Source: DATAZK01 sp963731205 (lineage in GTDB: Bacteria; Actinomycetota; Actinomycetes; Frankiales; Frankiaceae). Taken from it: a DNA stretch of 64,000 nt. The first letter of the stretch is position 1, and every line of letters starts with the position of its first letter. Under the pieces are notes generated by a model, which worked only from the letters and a program-made list of their open reading frames with translations, had not been told where the DNA came from and searched no databases. The position numbers were made by a program, and so were the translations under genes. The stretch spans positions 1,674,001 to 1,738,000 of the forward strand of contig CAVSUJ010000001.1 of assembly GCA_963731205.1 (NCBI GenBank). The letters run 5' to 3'. Below are positions 30,101-36,868 of this stretch, piece after piece.

Positions 30101-30560
30101 CTGGTGGCAGCGCCAGTACTTCGGCATCGAGCACGACCCGACAGGCCTGTTCTGTGAATCGAACGTGCTGCGCTTCCGCCCCCGCCGTCGCGTGGTGCTG
30201 TGGGTCGGCCCTGACGCCAGGCCGGTCGAGGTCCTGCGGGCTTACGCAGCCGCTTCCGCCGCAGGGTGTGACATCGAGTGTGTGAGCCCGCCGGGAGACC
30301 GGCTCGACCTGCGAGGAATCGTGGTCGGCTCGGTCACTGCCGAGCAGTTGACGTCACGCCTGCTCGGCAATGCTCCCGATGCTCTGCGGGTGCTCGGAAG
30401 CCGTCCGCCGGAGTTCGACGCGCTCGCCGGCGACTGCTTCGTCGACGATGCGGAGCCGCTCGCCGACGGCTTGATCGAGGGGCTGCGCTACCGCCGAGAG
30501 CAAGCGGTCAGCCGCACCCTGCACCGCTTCGGCAATGTGATCGACCCTCAGACGCCGTAG
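27165..30560 (+). CDS. putA: Bifunctional proline dehydrogenase / delta1-pyrroline-5-carboxylate dehydrogenase
   Basis: The 1131-residue enzyme oxidises proline to glutamate in two steps, with channelled intermediate. The FAD proline dehydrogenase barrel (about 120-440) shows VSVKASAVASQLDLW, NLDMEEYADLRLT, RIVKGANLAMES and ASHNLFDVAWG. The aldehyde dehydrogenase half (about 505-960) has TPPWNFPLAIP, E711 (FAETSGKN) and the nucleophile C745 (GHAGQKCSAA). A C-terminal domain of about 170 residues follows. There is no N-terminal ribbon-helix-helix domain, so it does not repress itself. It begins two bases after the AfsR-like gene, without its own ribosome site, so it is translationally coupled. 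Many actinomycetes instead use separate monofunctional enzymes. Confidence 0.93.
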   Translation: MDAPIGPPDGVGDGLVADAVALVSEWLRQSERSLTRRQRRDRQRFQLLTGDPRSLAFTMAFCDRVLRPESASVAAAQLRAVAAGPAPPFLGLVDRLLLRAGVRLAAAAPHVVMPVTRRRLRQIVGPLVVDRSDPAFARHLRRLRDQGFGVNVNLLGEYVLGEQEAIRRLAAIEALLSRPDVDYVSVKASAVASQLDLWGYEQTLDRVMAALRRLLRTAAASPGGPTFLNLDMEEYADLRLTVDAFTRLLDEPELRDLDAGIVLQAYLPDSFDVLREIVDWTAARHGRGTVKVRIVKGANLAMESVEAAMHGWQRAPYATKAQTDANFARMLDWALENDRLSRVRIGIASHNLFDVAWGHLLASARGVGERVEFEMLQGMAPGIDATVRDVTGGLRLYTPVVAAADFDTALAYLFRRLEENSHGENFLRSSFDLSSNAEAFAREQGRFESSVTARWQVSSQPRRRLPLERPPGFHNAPDTDPTDAAARAAVLEALEQWTPPALPESVTHTDGIDDVLRLAAAARDSWSATTPEHRRALLLAVAGELAGKRAQLMAVMAHEACKTLGEGDSEVSEAVDMAAYYAEQIPGLGGAFEAEAAFAPLGVVLVTPPWNFPLAIPAGGVLAALAAGNAVVLKAPPQTPQCAYAIAEAVWTACRENAVDTGILQFVQCPEEVVGEHLVAHPGVDAIVLTGARETADLFRRLAPRTPLFAETSGKNAIVVMPDADLDLAAGDVVHSAFGHAGQKCSAASLAICVGDVYDSPRFLRQLVDAAASLVIGPATDPATTLAPLIGPPGASLQRALTRLDPGERWLLEPRLIDSEAHLWSPGIKDGVRPGSWFHQTECFGPVLGLMRASDLDEALTIANDTPFGLTGGIHTLDPAAAAHWLEGAAVGNAYLNRIITGAVVQRQPFGGWKGSVVGPGAKAGGPHYVAQLGRWREQRPPEKSEEPEPAITSWLAAASVRLDPSEREWLTAAVRSDAWWQRQYFGIEHDPTGLFCESNVLRFRPRRRVVLWVGPDARPVEVLRAYAAASAAGCDIECVSPPGDRLDLRGIVVGSVTAEQLTSRLLGNAPDALRVLGSRPPEFDALAGDCFVDDAEPLADGLIEGLRYRREQAVSRTLHRFGNVIDPQTP

Positions 30561-30988
30561 GTCCGGGTCGGCGTGACGAACACGGCCGCTCGACCCTGCT
30601 CGAGCATGACGCGGTCGTACTCCGCCCAATCGTCATGGCTGCCGCCGGCGGCCTGGAAGACCTCCCGCAGCAACACTCGGAGACGCTCGGCGTCCACCTC
30701 CGGACGCGGATCATCCGGGCCGATGATCTCGGCGGTGCCTTCGACCGCGGCCCACCGCCAGCCGCTGCGGAAGGCCGCTGTCAGCTGCGGCCGGGCGCGC
30801 AGATTGCCGAGCTTCACCTTGCCGTAGGTCACGAAACCCACGACCGTGCTGTCAGGGCGCAGCGGATGGGGCATGACCGCGGCGTTGACCACCGAGGACT
30901 GGATGGTGGCGTCGGCGCGCAGGGTCGAGATCACCGCGAGACCATGCTCCTCCCGGGCCAGCGCGGCTACTGCGTCCAGCGTCGTCAT
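30548..30988 (-). CDS. F420- or flavin-binding pyridoxamine-5'-phosphate-oxidase-like protein
   Basis: This 146-residue split-barrel protein resembles the Rv1155-type F420-dependent family: HGLAVISTLRADATIQSSVVNAAVM, GKVKLGNLRARPQLTAAF, WRWAAVEGTAEIIGPDD and a conserved DDWAEYDRVM helix. Such proteins reduce small molecules with F420H2 or bind F420/FMN; substrate unknown. GAGGAAG precedes ATG 30988. Its 3' end overlaps the end of putA by 13 bases, and it is divergent from the Ser/Thr kinase gene. Confidence 0.83.
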   Translation of the reverse strand: MTTLDAVAALAREEHGLAVISTLRADATIQSSVVNAAVMPHPLRPDSTVVGFVTYGKVKLGNLRARPQLTAAFRSGWRWAAVEGTAEIIGPDDPRPEVDAERLRVLLREVFQAAGGSHDDWAEYDRVMLEQGRAAVFVTPTRTYGV

Positions 30989-31040
30989 GCTTCCTCGATT
31001 CCCAGCTTCCGGTGTGACCCCGCCACGCGATATCGCGACT

Positions 31041-31068
31041 TTGGCAACGTACTGCCGGGCTGCATGTT
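31041..31068 (+). promoter_or_regulatory. Candidate promoter of the Ser/Thr kinase gene
   Basis: TTGGCA (31041-31046), 16 bases and CATGTT (31063-31068) lie 45 bases before GTG 31113. A perfect 12-base palindrome, CGCGATATCGCG (31026-31037), sits directly upstream, where an activator or repressor could bind. Confidence 0.35.
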
Positions 31069-31112
31069 GCTATGGAAGCTCGGGTCGAGGAGCTAGTTCG
31101 AACGGAGGGTTT

Positions 31113-33152
31113 GTGACGTTGCAACCGGGGGCTGTGTTCGCCGGCTACACGATCGAGCGGCTCCTCGGAGTGGGCGGCATGGGCGAGGTCTATCTCGCCA
31201 ACCATCCGAACCTCCCCAAGCAGGACGCGTTGAAGGTGCTCGCCGGACCGCTGTGCACCAACGACGCCTTCCGGCAGCGATTCCTCGTCGAGGCGAATCT
31301 GGCCTGCCGGCTGCGGCATCCCAACATCGTCGGGATCCTCGACCGCGGCGAGTACGAGGGCCGGCTGTGGATCGCGATGGACTACATCGACGGCCGCAAC
31401 CTCGACGATGCGCTCAAGGAGGACGGCCCGTTTCCGCTGGCGCGTGCTCTTCGCGTGATGGCCGGGATCTCCTCGGCGGTGCAGGACCTGCACGACAGCA
31501 ACCTGCTGCACCGCGACATCAAGCCCGCCAACATCATGCTGACCCGCAGGCCCAATAAAGACGAGCAGGCCTACCTCACCGACTTCGGCATCGCTCGTGA
31601 CGCGGCTGACACCCTCGGCCTGACCGCGACGACCCAGGCCGTGCTGACGCTCGCGTACGCCGCACCGGAGCGGCTGTCGATGCCGAGCGCGGCGCTCGAT
31701 CGCCGAGTCGACGTGTTCTCGCTCGGCTGCGTGTTCTACGAGATGATCACCGGCCGACGAGCCTTCCCCGGCAGCGACTCCCGCCAGCTCTTGCATCAGC
31801 TCATGGAGGAGTACCCGCCTCCGGCGTCGAGTCTCGTGCCGGGCATTCCCGAAGTCGTCGACCGGGCGATCTACCGGGCGATCGCGAAGAACCGTGAGGA
31901 CCGCTTCAGCAACAGCATCGACTTCCAGCAGGCGCTGGAATCGGCGGTCCGCGACACGGCGCCCGTGGTGCGCCCGGAGCCCCCGCTCACCATCTGGTAC
32001 CGCGGCGAGGACATGGCCCCGATCGAGCTGCACAGCGAGCACCTCGGCAGCTACGACCGCGACCGGCTGGTGCAGGAGCTCTGGCAGAGCGTCTTCTTTC
32101 ACCTCGATCCGATGCTGCCCTCCACGAACTGGCAAGGCGGGCGACGCGAGCTGGCGCTGCAAGCCAGCAACGGCGCCAAGACCGTCGGCTGGCAGGGTCA
32201 GCCGCCGCTCGCCGTCCAATCCCTGTGCCGCACGGTGGAAGAGATCGCCGGACGCGGCAGCACCACCGGCAGGGCCACGAATTCGAGCACCGGCAGCACG
32301 GTCGAGAAGCCCAAGAAAAGCAAGAAGCCCTGGGTCATCGGGGGCACCGCGGCGGCCGCCGTCATTGCGGGAATCGTCGTCGCGGTCATCCTGCTGACGA
32401 AGCCGGCGAAGCCGCCGATCCCCGCGATCCCCGCGAACCTGACGGCCACGGCCCAGCCCGGCGCCATCAAGCTGAGCTGGCTGCCCTCACAAAACGCCGA
32501 CCACTACATGCTTTTTCGCGACAACACGGTGCTGAAGGCGGACCTGAAGGCGACCACGTTCACCGATCCCTTCCCCACCGACATGAACAGCCACAGCTAT
32601 TTCGTCGTCGCCGTATCGAACAAGAACAAAGAGTCGGCGCACAGCGTGATCGTGAAGTCGGCGGCCGAGCTCCGCAACCTCAACCCGACGGAAACGTCGC
32701 TGGTGAAGCGGCTTCCGATCGGACTCGTCGACACCGCCAGCTGCACGCCCGATCTCGCGGTCGAGGATGCGTCGGTCGACGCGGCGGTCGATTGCGATCC
32801 CAAGGCCGTCGCGGGGGCCGTGTCCCCCAGCCAGAAAGTGCTGGCCTACCACTCCGTGGACAAGACCGCGTTCGACACCGACGTGAAGGACGGCGAGAAC
32901 GGGCTGCAGACGGCCGACTTCAACTGCCAGGGAGGCGTTCCCTCGTCGGGTACCTGGACCCACAATTCCGTGGCGGCGGGCGCCTTCTACTGCTTCATCA
33001 CCAATGACAAGAGCCAGAACCCCGCCGTCGCCTGGACGACCACGAAGAACCTGGACACCCTCGTCATCTACAACCGTCCGGGCTCCGGGCGTCCCGGCAT
33101 CCAGGCGCTCTACAAGTACTGGGCCGCCATCCCCAATCACGAGACGACCTGA
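31113..33152 (+). CDS. Receptor-type Ser/Thr protein kinase with extracellular FN3-like domain
   Basis: The 679-residue kinase has the full catalytic set: glycine loop GVGGMGEVYLA (19-29), K41, HRDIKPANIM with D135, DFG at 157-159, a Thr-rich activation loop (T171, T173, T174) and YAAPE. A juxtamembrane region (about 280-405) precedes one membrane helix (407-428). Outside are a fibronectin type III-like domain (about 434-518) and a 160-residue sensor with four Cys (544, 561, 605, 627). PknB-type PASTA repeats are absent. GGAGG stands four bases before GTG 31113; the frame is open further upstream. Two FHA proteins, which bind phospho-threonine, are encoded within 9 kb and are plausible partners. 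Confidence 0.92.
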   Translation: MTLQPGAVFAGYTIERLLGVGGMGEVYLANHPNLPKQDALKVLAGPLCTNDAFRQRFLVEANLACRLRHPNIVGILDRGEYEGRLWIAMDYIDGRNLDDALKEDGPFPLARALRVMAGISSAVQDLHDSNLLHRDIKPANIMLTRRPNKDEQAYLTDFGIARDAADTLGLTATTQAVLTLAYAAPERLSMPSAALDRRVDVFSLGCVFYEMITGRRAFPGSDSRQLLHQLMEEYPPPASSLVPGIPEVVDRAIYRAIAKNREDRFSNSIDFQQALESAVRDTAPVVRPEPPLTIWYRGEDMAPIELHSEHLGSYDRDRLVQELWQSVFFHLDPMLPSTNWQGGRRELALQASNGAKTVGWQGQPPLAVQSLCRTVEEIAGRGSTTGRATNSSTGSTVEKPKKSKKPWVIGGTAAAAVIAGIVVAVILLTKPAKPPIPAIPANLTATAQPGAIKLSWLPSQNADHYMLFRDNTVLKADLKATTFTDPFPTDMNSHSYFVVAVSNKNKESAHSVIVKSAAELRNLNPTETSLVKRLPIGLVDTASCTPDLAVEDASVDAAVDCDPKAVAGAVSPSQKVLAYHSVDKTAFDTDVKDGENGLQTADFNCQGGVPSSGTWTHNSVAAGAFYCFITNDKSQNPAVAWTTTKNLDTLVIYNRPGSGRPGIQALYKYWAAIPNHETT

Positions 33153-33184
33153 CAACCCACGAAATACGTAGCTGGAGAACTGCC

Positions 33185-33206
33185 GCATCCTCCGATCGGA
33201 GGATGC
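33185..33206. promoter_or_regulatory. Perfect 22-bp palindrome
   Basis: The arms GCATCCTCCGA and TCGGAGGATGC meet without a spacer, 33 bases after the kinase stop. No T-run follows, so it could be a weak terminator for the kinase gene or an operator for the downstream membrane protein/two-component operon. Confidence 0.5.
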
Positions 33207-33211
33207 CGGGC

Positions 33212-33309
33212 ATCGTCCGAAACGGCGGCTGATCACGCCCCGTCGGACGATTCGCCCGCAGCGGGTTCCGCGAATGCTCGAAGGGCCGGCACAGCCGTAC
33301 CGGCCTTCG
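33212..33309. promoter_or_regulatory. Two further dyads in the leader of the two-component operon
   Basis: ATCGTCCGA (33212-33220) pairs with TCGGACGAT (33243-33251) across 22 bases. A second hairpin pairs CGAAGGGCCGG (33279-33289) with CCGGCCTTCG (33300-33309) with one bulged G, ending two bases before the AAGGGA ribosome site. The last structure may influence translation of the first gene. Confidence 0.42.
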
Positions 33310-33323
33310 AGAAGGGACCCGTG

Positions 33324-33758
33324 ATGAGTACGAGCATTGCCACGCTGCCGGCGACCGACACCGCGCCACCGAAGGCGGTCCAGGCATTCCGCCGGATCCA
33401 GCTGCTCGTGGGCGCCTACATCGCGCTGAGCGTGCTGACCCTCGCCGCCATCGTCGTCCTTCGCCACCACTCCGGCCTCGTCAATTCGGCGGTGTGGACC
33501 CGCGGGATCATCGTGGTCGTCAGCGCGTTTCTGACGCTGCGGTTCACCGCGAGTGCAGCGCAGGGCTCGCGCCGGGCGTTCCTGCGGCTACGAATCATCT
33601 CGATCGCCGTGGTCGTCGCGATCGCCGTCATCGTGGCGTTGCCGGGAACCTTCCCGCTGTGGATGAAGATCGAGCAGGGCTTCTGCGGCGTCCTGCTGAT
33701 GGGCGTGGGGGCGCTGGTCAACGGCCGGCTGCTGCGGTCGCTGTTCGCCGCTCGCTGA
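33324..33758 (+). CDS. Small four-helix membrane protein
   Basis: The 144-residue protein has four hydrophobic helices (about 27-47, 60-75, 90-110, 115-135) and short polar ends. I do not recognise a named family. It is the first gene of an operon with a histidine kinase and response regulator, an arrangement seen for small membrane proteins that modulate NarL-type sensor kinases. AAGGGA lies six bases before ATG 33324; a GTG one codon earlier is possible. Confidence 0.72.
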   Translation: MSTSIATLPATDTAPPKAVQAFRRIQLLVGAYIALSVLTLAAIVVLRHHSGLVNSAVWTRGIIVVVSAFLTLRFTASAAQGSRRAFLRLRIISIAVVVAIAVIVALPGTFPLWMKIEQGFCGVLLMGVGALVNGRLLRSLFAAR

Positions 33759-33817
33759 GCGTCTCATAACCCTGCGGACATATCGGGCGGGTCGGTGACA
33801 CCATCGGGAGGGTGAGC

Positions 33818-35107
33818 ATGGCCAGCACGGCGCCTGCCGAAGTCGGCGCTGACCGCGTCGAGGATCCGTGGCAGGCCCGCCTCGACCGGCTGCGCTACCT
33901 GCTGCCGCTGCCGATGCTGGCCGTCTCGACCGCGGCGGCACTCGCCGTGCCGAGCAGCTCAGCACCCGCGTGGGCGCGCTTCGACGTCGGCCTCCCACTG
34001 GCCGTCGCCGCGGCCATTGGCTGGACGGTCGTCAGCGTGCGGCTGCGCGGTGACGCCTCCACGCGATGGAGGGGGCCGGTCTTCGCCGCCCACACGGTCA
34101 CGGCAGGTGTGCTCGTCTGGGTCGACGGTTTGTACGGGGTATTCGCCTATCTCGGATTCCTCTTCGCCTACGGGCTCGGGCCGCGGTGGCGCAAGGCCGG
34201 GTTCGCCGCGACCGCACTGATCGTGTCAGCGGCGATGTCGGGCGGCTACCCGTCATCGGATGCCGGGCGGACGCTCACGTACATCGTCGTCGGCGGGGTG
34301 CTGATGGCACTGGTGCTGACGACGTCCAGCATCACCAATCGCGCCGTGGAGCAGAACCAGGAGCGCGGACACATGATCGACGAGCTGGCCGAGGCGAACC
34401 GGCGCCTCGCAGCCTCGATGGCGCAGAACGCCGAGCTGCATGACCTGCTCGTCGCGCAAGCCCGCGAGTCAGGCGTGATCGAAGAACGCCAGCGACTTGC
34501 CGGGGAGATTCACGACACCCTCGCGCAGGGCTTGACCGGCATCATCGCCCAGCTGGAGGCAGCCGAGCACACCCGCCATCGACCTACCGAATGGTCGCGC
34601 CACCTCGGCCAGGCCCGTGCGCTGGCCCGTTCCAGCCTCACGGAGGCGCGCCGTTCAGTGCGGGCGCTTCGCCCCGAACAGCTCGAGGACGCGACCCTCC
34701 CGGAAGCGATCGATGCCCTCGCTGAGACCTGGTCCCAGCACTCCGGCGTCGCCGCTGACGTACAGACCGCGGGCGACCCCGTCAGGTCGGGCTCCGACAC
34801 CGAGACTGCCGTGTTCCGCGTCGCGCAGGAAGCGCTGTCGAACGTCGCCAAACATGCTCGTGCCAGCAAGGTGCGGCTCACGCTGACCTACGTCGACGAC
34901 GTCCTGCTGCTCGACGTCGTGGACGACGGGATCGGCTTCTCCGTCGATTCCGTGAGCACGCAAAACCCCCATGGATTCGGCCTGATCGGCATGCGTGAAC
35001 GCCTGCGCCGGGTCGGGGGCAGGCTCACGGTCGAATCCGCGCCGGGCTCGGGGACGAGCGTCAATGCCGCCGTCCCGCTCGCCACCACCGCCGAGACCGG
35101 CCGATGA
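33818..35107 (+). CDS. NarL-family sensor histidine kinase
   Basis: The 429-residue kinase has about six membrane helices (about 27-170) with little outside sequence, so it probably senses membrane state or a membrane partner. A coiled segment (about 175-220) leads to the HisKA_3 dimerisation domain. Its phosphorylated residue is H232 in EERQRLAGEIHDTLAQGL. The HATPase domain shows RVAQEALSNVAKHA, VVDDGIGF and GFGLIGMRERLRRVGG. GGGAGG stands six bases before ATG 33818; a GTG two codons earlier is the alternative. Its stop overlaps the response-regulator start. Topology resembles DesK/LiaS-type envelope-stress kinases. Confidence 0.9.
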   Translation: MASTAPAEVGADRVEDPWQARLDRLRYLLPLPMLAVSTAAALAVPSSSAPAWARFDVGLPLAVAAAIGWTVVSVRLRGDASTRWRGPVFAAHTVTAGVLVWVDGLYGVFAYLGFLFAYGLGPRWRKAGFAATALIVSAAMSGGYPSSDAGRTLTYIVVGGVLMALVLTTSSITNRAVEQNQERGHMIDELAEANRRLAASMAQNAELHDLLVAQARESGVIEERQRLAGEIHDTLAQGLTGIIAQLEAAEHTRHRPTEWSRHLGQARALARSSLTEARRSVRALRPEQLEDATLPEAIDALAETWSQHSGVAADVQTAGDPVRSGSDTETAVFRVAQEALSNVAKHARASKVRLTLTYVDDVLLLDVVDDGIGFSVDSVSTQNPHGFGLIGMRERLRRVGGRLTVESAPGSGTSVNAAVPLATTAETGR

Positions 35108-35742
35108 CGGCGATCCGGTTGCTCATCGTCGACGACCATCCGATCATGCGCGACGGGCTGCGCGGGGTGTTCACCGACGATCCGGACTTCGAGGTGGTCG
35201 GTGAGGCCGGCGACGGCGTAGAGGCGATCGCCCTGACCCAGCGGCTCGACGTCGACGTCATCCTGATGGACCTGCGCATGCCGACGATGGGCGGGGTCGA
35301 GGCCATCACCCGCTTACGCGAGTCCGGCCACCCGGCGCGCGTGCTGATCCTCACCACGTACGACACCGACCGCGACGTCCTGCCCGCCGTCGAAGCCGGC
35401 GCGACCGGGTACCTGCTCAAAGATGCCCCGCGCGATGAACTCCTGCGCGGGGTGCGGGCGGCGTACGCGGGCCAGTCGGTGCTCTCGCCTTCGGTGGCCG
35501 GGACGCTCATGAGCCGCGCGGGTGGGCACCGCGACCAGTCCGAGAGCCTCGCCCTCAGCCCTCGCGAAGTGGAGGTGCTGCGCCTGGTCGCTGATGGCGC
35601 CACGAACCAGTCCGCCGCTCGGCAGCTCATGATCTCCGAGACGACGGTCAAGACCCATTTGCTGCACATCTACACCAAACTCGACGTGCGCGACCGGGCC
35701 TCGGCCGTCGCCACCGCGTACAAGCGCGGACTGCTCGCCTGA
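35104..35742 (+). CDS. LuxR/NarL-family response regulator
   Basis: The 212-residue regulator has a receiver domain (about 4-120) with the acidic pair D10/D11, phospho-acceptor D56 (VILMDLRMP) and the conserved Lys in YLLKDAP. The C-terminal LuxR helix-turn-helix (about 145-207) contains LSPREVEVLRLVADGATNQSAA and SETTVKTHL. ATG 35104 overlaps the kinase stop as ATGA. It is the cognate partner of the upstream kinase. The dyads at 33185-33309, upstream of the operon, are candidate binding sites. Confidence 0.93.
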   Translation: MTAIRLLIVDDHPIMRDGLRGVFTDDPDFEVVGEAGDGVEAIALTQRLDVDVILMDLRMPTMGGVEAITRLRESGHPARVLILTTYDTDRDVLPAVEAGATGYLLKDAPRDELLRGVRAAYAGQSVLSPSVAGTLMSRAGGHRDQSESLALSPREVEVLRLVADGATNQSAARQLMISETTVKTHLLHIYTKLDVRDRASAVATAYKRGLLA

Positions 35743-35796
35743 CCGTTCGGCCAGGACCCGCCGCCGCGGCCGCCCGAGATCTGGGATGCTGGCCTC

Positions 35797-36855
35797 ATGA
35801 GCGCAGCGCCGCAGCGCGTAGGCATCCAACCGGGTGCGGGTGTCGTTGCCCGCTTCGGCGATGCCCTCGCCGTGGTCGCCGGAGACGTCCTGGATGAGGC
35901 GTTCTTCCCGGCCCTGTTCGACGTGCTGAAGGGTGCCGGCACCGGCACGCTGAAGGCCTCGAAACTGGCCTGGCGGGTGGCCGCGCTGCTGACCGAAGAC
36001 GCTGCTGCACGGGTGCAGGACTCGGACGTCGGCGCGTTCGGCATTGCCGTGCCCGTCGCCGAGGGCTACCTCGTGATGGTGCACGGTTCGGTGCGCGCAC
36101 TCATCACCGACGGATCGGGCGAGATCGAACTGAACGGGGCCGAGTCCCGCACATGGGTCGACCGAGTCGTGCCGGCGCCGGTGGAACGCCTGGCTCTGAC
36201 GCTCGCGGAAAGCGGCCCGGTGGAGGCGTTCGCCCGCTCGCAACTCGATGACGGGATGATCCCGGCCGGCGGCTTCGTCCTCATGTCGTCGGTGGCTGCA
36301 GCGCCGCCGATTCCTGCGCCGGTCCCCCAGCTCCCCCGAGCCCCCGAGCTGGCTCAGCCAGCCGCCGATGTGCCGGCACCGCCGCCCTCGCCGGCACCGC
36401 CGCCACCGCCGGACTCGCCGCCTCTTTCGGAGCCCGCTCCAGAGCGCCAGGCGGCAGCACCGCGAGCCCGCGAGACCATGGTCGTCCATTCGTCGGCCAG
36501 TGCGCTGGTCGCTGACGACGGCACCCGGACGCTCCTGGACCGCAACTACGTCTTCGGCCGCGAGCCATGGAAGGATCCCGACGTCGTCAGCGGCGCCGCG
36601 TCGCCGATCGTCGTCAAGGATCCGGACAACCTCATCTCACGTGCACATGCCTACGTGACAGTCGATGCCGGCGGGGTGATGGTGCGCGACAACGCTTCGG
36701 GAAACGGCACCTACGTGGCTCCACCGGGAGCGCCGGAATGGATGAGGCTGGGCCCTTATCCGGCGCCGCTGCCACCCGGCTGGAGCCTGCGTCTCGGCAT
36801 GCGTGTCTTCACCCACATCGCCGCTCCCACCGAAGGCCAAGCCGCTCCCCGGTAA
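35797..36855 (+). CDS. FHA-domain protein with Pro-rich linker
   Basis: The 352-residue protein has an N-terminal globular domain of about 165 residues that I do not recognise (GDALAVVAGD, GAFGIAVPVAEGYLVMVHG), a Pro/Ala-rich linker (about 169-223) and a C-terminal FHA domain. The FHA phospho-threonine-binding residues are present: GR (254-255), SRAH (281-284) and NG (303-304). There is no membrane segment. It is probably a reader of Ser/Thr kinase signals; the receptor kinase 2.6 kb upstream is the obvious candidate. No ribosome site precedes ATG 35797, but GATGCT seven bases upstream fits a leaderless -10 box. It converges on the FHA-flavoprotein gene with 13 bases between. Confidence 0.83.
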   Translation: MSAAPQRVGIQPGAGVVARFGDALAVVAGDVLDEAFFPALFDVLKGAGTGTLKASKLAWRVAALLTEDAAARVQDSDVGAFGIAVPVAEGYLVMVHGSVRALITDGSGEIELNGAESRTWVDRVVPAPVERLALTLAESGPVEAFARSQLDDGMIPAGGFVLMSSVAAAPPIPAPVPQLPRAPELAQPAADVPAPPPSPAPPPPPDSPPLSEPAPERQAAAPRARETMVVHSSASALVADDGTRTLLDRNYVFGREPWKDPDVVSGAASPIVVKDPDNLISRAHAYVTVDAGGVMVRDNASGNGTYVAPPGAPEWMRLGPYPAPLPPGWSLRLGMRVFTHIAAPTEGQAAPR

Positions 36856-36868
36856 CCGGCCACAGATG

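Noticed and set aside
33185..33206. Classical Rho-independent terminator after the kinase gene
   Set aside because: The stem is perfect but no T-run follows and it continues into other dyads, so regulation is equally likely.
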